Below, piece by piece: positions 6,516 to 11,043 of a stretch of DNA of 11,043 bases. This DNA is from Proteobacteria bacterium UBA2996. GTDB lineage: Bacteria; Pseudomonadota; Gammaproteobacteria; Arenicellales; UBA868. The stretch is taken from the NCBI GenBank assembly GCA_002346525.1, contig DDZY01000020.1:9133-20175 (forward strand), written 5' to 3'. Each line of letters opens with the position of its first letter. Position 1 is the first letter of the stretch. The position numbers and the translations under genes are program-made. The notes under the pieces are model-generated. The model saw only the letters and a program-made list of their open reading frames with translations, was not told the DNA's origin and ran no database searches.

Positions 6516-7502
6516 ATGAGACGCAACATTACGACCCTCATCCTGGCTGCGGCAATGGGTATGGCCAGTTCGGTGGCCCTGGCTGCGGACAAGGTCACCC
6601 TGCAGTTGAAATGGGTGACACAGGCGCAGTTCGCCGGCTACTTCGTCGCGAAAGACAAGGGTTTTTATAAAGAAGAAGGACTTGATGTCACGATCAAGCC
6701 CGGTGGACCAGACGTGGCGCCTCCGCAGGTGATCGCCGGCGGCGGTGCGGACGTCATCATTGACTGGATGCCTTCGGCCTTGGCATCGCGCGAGAAAGGT
6801 TTGCCATTGGTGAATATTGCGCAGCCATTTAAGCGTTCCGGCATGATGCTGACCTGCCGTAAGGACAGTGGCGTTAAAACACCATCCGATTTTCCTGGCC
6901 GAACCCTGGGCGTATGGTTCTATGGGAATGAATATCCGTTCCTGAGTTGGATGAGCCAGCTGGGGGTCCCGACTGATGGCAGTTCACAAGGTGTGACGGT
7001 CTTAAAGCAGGGCTTTAATGTCGACCCTATTCTCCAGAAGCAAGCGGATTGTGTGTCGACCATGACCTATAACGAGTACTGGCAGATTATTGATGCCGGT
7101 CTTGGCGCCGACGAATTGGTCACTTTCAAATATGAAGACCAGGGTGTCGCAACACTTGAGGATGGCCTGTATGTCCTGGAAGACAACCTGAAGGACCCGG
7201 CGTTCGTCGATAAGATGGCTCGTTTTGTCCGTGCTTCTATGAAAGGCTGGGCATGGGCCCGGGAGAACAGTGATGCGGCAGCGGACATCGTGCTTGAGAA
7301 CGATGAGACCGGCGCCCAGACTGAAAAACACCAGCGTCGGATGATGGGCGAGATCAACAAGCTCACGGCGGGCGGCGGCAAGCTCGCTGAAGGCGACTAT
7401 GAGCGTACGGTGGCGACGTTGATGAGTGGCGGCTCTGACCCTGTCATCTCAAAAGCACCTTCAGGCGCCTGGTCTCACGCAGTTTGGGACGCGGCCTTTT
7501 AG
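6516..7502 (+). CDS. Periplasmic substrate-binding protein, NMT1/THI5-like (ThiY-like) family
   Basis: This 328-residue protein has a Sec signal peptide: basic MRRN, hydrophobic core, then a likely signal peptidase I cut after ALA at residue 23. The mature N-terminus KVTLQLKWVTQAQFAGYFVAKDKGFYKEEGLDV is the THI5/NMT1 type of fold, which in ThiY and Thi5 relatives handles pyrimidine rings or their precursors. GGPDVAPPQVIAGGGADVIIDWMPSALASREKG (63-95) is the usual ligand-loop region, and YNEYWQ (185-190) is also typical. With the three preceding genes it makes a complete importer. Its position between a pyrimidine-pathway hydrolase pair and preT/preA suggests a pyrimidine base, dihydropyrimidine, carbamoyl amino acid or hydantoin-like ligand; this is inference. 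Hydroxymethylpyrimidine for thiamin synthesis is the alternative, but no thi gene is near. Confidence 0.9.
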   Translation: MRRNITTLILAAAMGMASSVALAADKVTLQLKWVTQAQFAGYFVAKDKGFYKEEGLDVTIKPGGPDVAPPQVIAGGGADVIIDWMPSALASREKGLPLVNIAQPFKRSGMMLTCRKDSGVKTPSDFPGRTLGVWFYGNEYPFLSWMSQLGVPTDGSSQGVTVLKQGFNVDPILQKQADCVSTMTYNEYWQIIDAGLGADELVTFKYEDQGVATLEDGLYVLEDNLKDPAFVDKMARFVRASMKGWAWARENSDAAADIVLENDETGAQTEKHQRRMMGEINKLTAGGGKLAEGDYERTVATLMSGGSDPVISKAPSGAWSHAVWDAAF

Positions 7503-7504
7503 GC

Positions 7505-7517
7505 CAAGCCGGGCTTG
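7505..7517. repeat. Small stem-loop just after the binding-protein stop codon
   Basis: CAAGC-CGG-GCTTG forms a 5-base stem with a 3-base loop two bases after the stop codon. It has no T-tract and is probably too weak to terminate alone. It overlaps the possible promoter at 7516-7524. Confidence 0.35.
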
Positions 7518-7524
7518 CTATAAA
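7516..7524 (+). promoter_or_regulatory. Possible extended -10 promoter for preT-preA
   Basis: TGCTATAAA fits an extended -10 element (TGn plus TATAAA, 5 of 6). No good -35 box is found 17 bases upstream (CTTTTA). If used, transcription would begin near 7531, giving a leader of about 150 bases that carries the large stem-loop. Low confidence. Confidence 0.28.
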
Positions 7525-7544
7525 GCTGTAACTATAGGGCAAAA

Positions 7545-7584
7545 GCAGGGGCCCCGGATTCAGGCGAATCCGGGGCCAGCCTGC
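7545..7584. terminator. Strong 17-base-pair stem-loop between importer and preT genes (terminator-like or mRNA-stabilising)
   Basis: GGCCCCGGATTC (7550-7561) pairs perfectly with GAATCCGGGGCC (7566-7577) around the loop AGGC. An outer stem, GCAGG (7545-7549) with CCTGC (7580-7584), extends it past a 2-base bulge. On the + strand no run of T follows, so it is not a classical intrinsic terminator. On the - strand a TTTT follows the stem, but no - strand gene is present. It more likely shields the 3' end of the importer mRNA or causes partial termination. Confidence 0.55.
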
Positions 7585-7607
7585 TGTGCCCGATTTGACG
7601 ACTGGAA

Positions 7608-7622
7608 CGGCGGGCACCGCCG
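7608..7622. repeat. GC-rich hairpin in the preT leader
   Basis: CGGCGG-GCA-CCGCCG forms a 6-base stem with a 3-base loop, 24 bases after the large stem-loop and 57 bases before the preT start. It is not followed by T residues. Confidence 0.4.
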
Positions 7623-7667
7623 GTAAGGTCTTTGGAGAAGGAATGATTAGTCGGAAGGATTAGCGGG

Positions 7668-7672
7668 AAGGA
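7668..7672 (+). promoter_or_regulatory. Ribosome binding site fixing the GTG start of preT
   Basis: AAGGA is 7 bases before the GTG at 7680. The ATG at 7672 is in another frame, so the GTG is the start. Confidence 0.65.
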
Positions 7673-7679
7673 TGAAAAA

Positions 7680-9026
7680 GTGGAACTGATCACAACAGCG
7701 CATAACGGGCCATCGGGCGTCGCTGCCGAGCGGCTGAATGAAGCCGAGTGCCAGAGTAATTTCTGTGAGATGCATGCGCCTCTCGAGGGGAACGCAGCTC
7801 GCGTCGAAGCCGAGCGGTGCTATTTTTGCTTTGATGCGCCGTGCACCGAGGCGTGCCCGACCGGAATCGATATTCCGGGATTTATCCGCATGATTGCCAG
7901 CGGCAACGCTGTCGGTGCCGCGGGCCTTATTCTCGAAGAGAACATCATGGGAGGGACTTGTGCAAGAGCCTGTCCGGTAGAGACTCTGTGTGAGGGCGTC
8001 TGTGTCCGCAATCACGGCGATGATCGGCCGGTGACGATCGGATTGCTGCAACGCTTTGCAGTGGACGATGCGCTTGAACAAGGTACCCGGTTTTTTTCGC
8101 GCAATGAGCAGACTGGCAAGTCAATTGGTGTCGTGGGGGCTGGGCCCGCGGGCCTCTCTTGTGCTCACCGTCTGTCGGTGCTCGGGCATGATGTCGTGGT
8201 CTATGAGGCCAGACCGAAGTCCGGCGGTCTGAACGAGTATGGTCTTGCTGCGTACAAGATGCTAAATGGATTCGCGCAGAGAGAGACAGAGTTCATTACC
8301 TCGCTCGGCGGAATCGAGATTGTCCACGACACGATCCTGGGAAAGGATGTCAGCCTGGAGGAGTTACAGGAGTGTCACGATGCACTTTTTCTGGGGATTG
8401 GACTGGGCGGCGGCAACAGGCTCGGCATCCCTGGAGAAGACGCCGAGGGCGTTGCCGACGCTGTCGCGTTTATTGATGATCTTCGACAGACCGACAAGCT
8501 CTCTTCTGTCCCGGTCGGTCGGCAGGTCGTCGTCATCGGAGGAGGCATGACGGCTATTGACGCAGCGGTTCAGGCCAGGTTACTGGGTGCGGAAGAGGTC
8601 ACCATCGCCTATCGCAGGGGTACAGACGCGATGAAGGCCAGTATTGTCGAGCAGGAGTTTGCGAAGATCCGGGGCGTCTCTATCCGGTATTGGGTGCAGC
8701 CCAGTGCCGTGAGGCTCGAGGAAGGTCGGGCGGTGGCAGTGGAGTTTCAGGTGGGTGCCGATTCAGCCGACGGAGAAAAATTCGCGATTCCCGCGGATAT
8801 GGTCTTGAAGGCGATCGGCCAGGGCCCGCACCTGGAACGAGCCGGATCGGTGGGCCCATTTGAACAGGTGGACGGGCGTCTCGTGGTAGACGAGAACCGG
8901 CAGACTTCCTGTCCGGGAATCTGGGCGGGCGGGGACTGCATTGCCGGCGGTGATGATCTGACCGTAAGTGCTGTACAGGACGGAAAAGTAGCGGCGAACA
9001 ACATCCATCAGGCGCTTTCGCTTTAG
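7680..9026 (+). CDS. preT: NAD-dependent dihydropyrimidine dehydrogenase, electron-input subunit PreT (PydX)
   Basis: This 448-residue subunit takes electrons from NAD(P)H to FAD and passes them through Fe-S clusters to PreA. The N-terminal Fe-S domain has Cys47, 50, 55, 59 (CYFCFDAPCTEAC) and Cys94, 98, 104, 108 (TCARACPVETLCEGVC). Gln124 in GLLQRF sits where mammalian dihydropyrimidine dehydrogenase uses the unusual cluster ligand Gln156; all recalled ligands keep a constant offset of 32. The FAD-binding Rossmann motif is GAGPAGLS (153-160), with YEARPKSGGL after it. The NAD(P)-binding motif is GGGMTAID (287-294), and the second FAD motif is WAGGDC (415-420). E. coli PreT has 412 residues; this one has a slightly longer N-terminus. 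It is 114 bases before preA. A small glutamate-synthase-like subunit is the alternative, but the preA neighbour settles the call. Confidence 0.92.
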   Translation: MELITTAHNGPSGVAAERLNEAECQSNFCEMHAPLEGNAARVEAERCYFCFDAPCTEACPTGIDIPGFIRMIASGNAVGAAGLILEENIMGGTCARACPVETLCEGVCVRNHGDDRPVTIGLLQRFAVDDALEQGTRFFSRNEQTGKSIGVVGAGPAGLSCAHRLSVLGHDVVVYEARPKSGGLNEYGLAAYKMLNGFAQRETEFITSLGGIEIVHDTILGKDVSLEELQECHDALFLGIGLGGGNRLGIPGEDAEGVADAVAFIDDLRQTDKLSSVPVGRQVVVIGGGMTAIDAAVQARLLGAEEVTIAYRRGTDAMKASIVEQEFAKIRGVSIRYWVQPSAVRLEEGRAVAVEFQVGADSADGEKFAIPADMVLKAIGQGPHLERAGSVGPFEQVDGRLVVDENRQTSCPGIWAGGDCIAGGDDLTVSAVQDGKVAANNIHQALSL

Positions 9027-9096
9027 GCCCGGTTGGGCTGTCGAGCGGAGGGTAACGAAGTGCACAGAGGTTCGTCACGGCGGGAAAACGGCAACA

Positions 9097-9118
9097 AGAG
9101 CAAAACGCAAAGAGCAAA
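9097..9118. repeat. A-rich leader of preA with a repeated AGAGCAAA
   Basis: AGAGCAAA occurs at 9097-9104 and again at 9111-9118 in a purine-rich, poorly folding leader just before the ribosome binding site AGGAGG (9127-9132). This may help translation; it may also be simple low-complexity sequence. Confidence 0.3.
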
Positions 9119-9140
9119 GAGTCAATAGGAGGAGAGACCC

Positions 9141-10451
9141 ATGAGCGATCTCAAAACTAATTTTGTCGGGATCGAATCCCCGAACCCATTCTGGCTGGCC
9201 TCCGCGCCTCCAACAGACAAGGCCTACAACGTCAATCGCGCATTTGAGGCCGGCTGGGGCGGCGTGGTCTGGAAAACCCTTGGAGAAGCAGGCCCGCCGA
9301 TTGTGAATGTCAGTGGCCCTCGCTACGAAGTCCTGCATGGCAACGATCGCAGCGTGATCGGCTTCAACAACATCGAGCTGATTACGGACCGGCCTTTGGG
9401 GCTCAATCTTCAGGAGATCAAGCAGATAAAGAAGGACTGGCCGGATCGGGCCCTGGTGGTGTCATTAATGGTGCCCTGTCAGGAGGCCGCGTGGAAATCG
9501 ATATTGAGTCAGGTGGAAGACACCGGGGCCGATGGACTCGAACTTAATTTCGGCTGTCCCCATGGCATGTCAGAACGCGGCATGGGCGCTGCAGTGGGGC
9601 AGGTTCCTGACTATGTTGAGATGGTGGCGGCGTGGTGCAAGGAGTATTCGCGGCTTCCCGTCATCGTGAAACTCACCCCGAATGTCACCAATATCCGCCA
9701 GCCTGCCCGGGCCGCGAGAAAAGGCGGCGCGGATGCGGTTTCATTGATCAATACCATCAATTCCGTAATGTCGGTGGACCTGGATTCGCTGAGTATTAAC
9801 CCGACGATAGACGCCATGGGGACCCACGGCGGTTACTGTGGTCCGGCGGTCAAGCCGATTGCGCTTCACATGGTGTCTGATCTTGCACGTGATCCGGAGT
9901 GTGAGGGCTTGCCCATTTCAGCGATCGGCGGCATCAGTAATTGGCGGGACGCCGCTGAGTTCCTCTTATTGGGGGCGGGTAACGTGCAAGTGTGCACCGC
10001 CGCGATGACGCACGGATTTAAGATCGTCGACGATATGATCGTTGGCTTGAGCCGCTTTATGAAGGGAAAAAGTTTTGCATCGGTTTCAGATATGGTGGGG
10101 CGGGCCGTACCGTCACTCACAGATTGGCAGCATCTGAATCTCAACTACACCGTGAAGGCACAGATCGATCAGGATTTGTGTATCAAGTGCGGCCGCTGTC
10201 ATATTGTGTGTGAAGATACGTCGCATCAGGCCATTTACGCACGGCACAACGGTGAACGGCGCTACGAGGTTAACGAGGAGGAGTGTGTCGGCTGCAACCT
10301 TTGCGTCACGGTCTGTCCTGTGGAGAATTGCCTCACGTTGCGCAAATTGGAAAACGAAGTGGATGTGCGCACGGGGCAGATGGTGAGCCCTGCCGAAAAA
10401 CTGCAGTGGACCCGGCACCCGAACAATCCGATGGCCAACGCAGACGGCTGA
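9141..10451 (+). CDS. preA: NAD-dependent dihydropyrimidine dehydrogenase, catalytic subunit PreA (PydA)
   Basis: This 436-residue flavoprotein reduces uracil or thymine to 5,6-dihydrouracil or dihydrothymine with electrons from PreT. Residues about 1-310 form the FMN TIM barrel of the dihydroorotate dehydrogenase type. Lys45 lies in VVWKTLG, and the active-site loop NFGCPHGMSERGMG (136-149) carries the expected acid Cys139 and His141. INTINS (203-208) holds the Asn-Thr pair near the pyrimidine, and SAIGGI (260-265) is an FMN-phosphate motif. The C-terminus has two [4Fe-4S] sites: Cys347, 350, 353, 357 and Cys382, 385, 388, 392. E. coli PreA has 411 residues. The position equivalent to mammalian Ser670 is Gly138. 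The loop CPHGM...ERGMG is nearer to mammalian and Pseudomonas PydA enzymes than to E. coli PreA (CPQ). AGGAGG, 8 bases upstream of the ATG, supports the start. Confidence 0.95.
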   Translation: MSDLKTNFVGIESPNPFWLASAPPTDKAYNVNRAFEAGWGGVVWKTLGEAGPPIVNVSGPRYEVLHGNDRSVIGFNNIELITDRPLGLNLQEIKQIKKDWPDRALVVSLMVPCQEAAWKSILSQVEDTGADGLELNFGCPHGMSERGMGAAVGQVPDYVEMVAAWCKEYSRLPVIVKLTPNVTNIRQPARAARKGGADAVSLINTINSVMSVDLDSLSINPTIDAMGTHGGYCGPAVKPIALHMVSDLARDPECEGLPISAIGGISNWRDAAEFLLLGAGNVQVCTAAMTHGFKIVDDMIVGLSRFMKGKSFASVSDMVGRAVPSLTDWQHLNLNYTVKAQIDQDLCIKCGRCHIVCEDTSHQAIYARHNGERRYEVNEEECVGCNLCVTVCPVENCLTLRKLENEVDVRTGQMVSPAEKLQWTRHPNNPMANADG

Positions 10452-10531
10452 CCGGCCCGACTGGATACGATCGAAACGTCTGTAGATCAGTGACCCGCAG
10501 AGCAACCAGAAAAAAACTTAAAGGAAACAAA

Positions 10532-11043
10532 ATGGCACAGGAACAAGAGCAACAGCAGCAGGAGTGGGTCGATCGCGATGCAACGCATCTGGTTCATCCT
10601 CTGCATAACCCGGCCGCGCACGCCTCAGCCCGCGTCTGGGCCGGTGGAGAAGGGGCCTATCTCATCGATGCAGACGGAAACCGTTTTATCGACTGTCTGT
10701 CGGGGCTGTGGAACAACACAGCCGGAAATGGCCGACATGAGCTTGCCGATGCTGCGTCGAAGCAGATGCGGGAGATGGGATTTGCCTCGGGCTACACCGG
10801 GAGTACGAATCCGCGTGCGATCGAGCTTGCAGAGCGTCTGGCAGACGTAACCTACCCAAACATCAATCACTTCTATCTGACATCGGGCGGGGGCGAGTCA
10901 ACCGACAGCAACATCAAGATGGCCCGCTACTACTGGAAGGTAAAAGGCAAGCCGGAGAAAACCAAGGTTATTTCCAGAATCTGGGGCTACCACGGCGTAA
11001 CCTTTGCGGCCATGTGCGCGACCGGTATCGCACCCTATTGGGG
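10532..11043 (+). CDS. Class-III pyridoxal-phosphate aminotransferase (probable beta-alanine/omega-amino acid transaminase), 5' part
   Basis: The gene runs off the window end; 170 complete codons are present of an expected 440-460. AAGGA six bases before the ATG supports the start. The protein begins with a Gln/Glu-rich run (residues 3-11), then the class-III N-terminus HPLHNP (22-27), DADGNRFIDCLSGLWNNTAGNGR (46-68) with Trp60 in the substrate pocket region, the cofactor-phosphate loop SGGGESTDSNIK (118-129), and WGYHG (151-155), whose Tyr153 normally stacks on the pyridoxal ring. The catalytic Lys lies beyond the window. Family members move the amino group of beta-alanine, 3-aminoisobutyrate, putrescine or taurine to pyruvate. 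After preT/preA and the carbamoyl hydrolases, a beta-alanine:pyruvate role yielding malonate semialdehyde is the best inference. Confidence 0.85.
   Translation, partial: MAQEQEQQQQEWVDRDATHLVHPLHNPAAHASARVWAGGEGAYLIDADGNRFIDCLSGLWNNTAGNGRHELADAASKQMREMGFASGYTGSTNPRAIELAERLADVTYPNINHFYLTSGGGESTDSNIKMARYYWKVKGKPEKTKVISRIWGYHGVTFAAMCATGIAPYW

Noticed and set aside
7595..7610. Possible second RutR half-site TTGACGA near the preT leader, also resembling a -35 box
   Set aside because: Only the left arm fits; the right arm matches poorly at either spacing, and no -10 element lies 16-19 bases downstream.
7503..7679. TPP or other thiamin-type riboswitch beside the THI5-like binding protein
   Set aside because: No conserved thiamin-pyrophosphate riboswitch core (such as CTGAGA with its partner segment) is present, and no thi genes are near.
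9027..9038. GCCC-GGTT-GGGC stem after preT as a terminator
   Set aside because: The stem is 4 bases with no T-tract, and preA follows on the same strand as its complex partner.

Overview
The window is a co-directional (+ strand) catabolic cluster from a proteobacterium with moderately high GC. It encodes reductive pyrimidine degradation: uracil or thymine is reduced to the dihydropyrimidine, the ring is opened to N-carbamoyl-beta-amino acid, and this is hydrolysed to a beta-amino acid that is then transaminated. The proteobacterial call rests on the RutR-type regulator, the PreT/PreA-type split dihydropyrimidine dehydrogenase, the Shine-Dalgarno use and the NitT/TauT-type ABC system. The sequence alone does not separate Alpha- from Gammaproteobacteria.

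Layout. 1-621: 3' part of an EamA/DMT-family membrane transporter, cut by the window edge. 654-683: a promoter overlapped by a RutR-like operator. 693-1367: a RutR/PydR-like TetR-family repressor, probably with a nearly leaderless mRNA. 1466-2332: nitrilase-superfamily beta-ureidopropionase. 2383-3624: M20-family Zn-dependent carbamoyl-amino-acid hydrolase. 3646-7502: a four-gene ABC importer (ATPase, two permeases, THI5/NMT1-like binding protein). 7503-7679: a gap with several stem-loops, including a 17-bp one, and a possible extended -10 promoter. 7680-9026 and 9141-10451: preT and preA, the two subunits of NAD-dependent dihydropyrimidine dehydrogenase. 10532 to the window end: the start of a class-III (omega) aminotransferase.

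How the parts fit. The ABC system probably imports a pyrimidine or a related ring compound. PreT takes electrons from NAD(P)H through FAD and two N-terminal Fe-S clusters and passes them to PreA, whose FMN barrel reduces the base. The dihydropyrimidinase needed for the second step is not in this window and is expected nearby. The two amidohydrolases can remove the carbamoyl group, and the aminotransferase would convert beta-alanine or 3-aminoisobutyrate to the semialdehyde. The RutR-like protein, with a near-consensus RutR operator over its own promoter, is the likely uracil/thymine sensor. In E. coli RutR controls the unrelated oxidative Rut pathway; here the same type of regulator sits with the reductive pathway, as has been described for PydR in Pseudomonas putida.

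No RNA genes, mobile elements, CRISPR arrays or prophage genes are visible. Most of the system is a known pathway. The less ordinary points are the pairing of two unrelated carbamoyl hydrolases, a dedicated THI5-like importer with an extended second permease, the operator/promoter architecture, and the structured preT leader.
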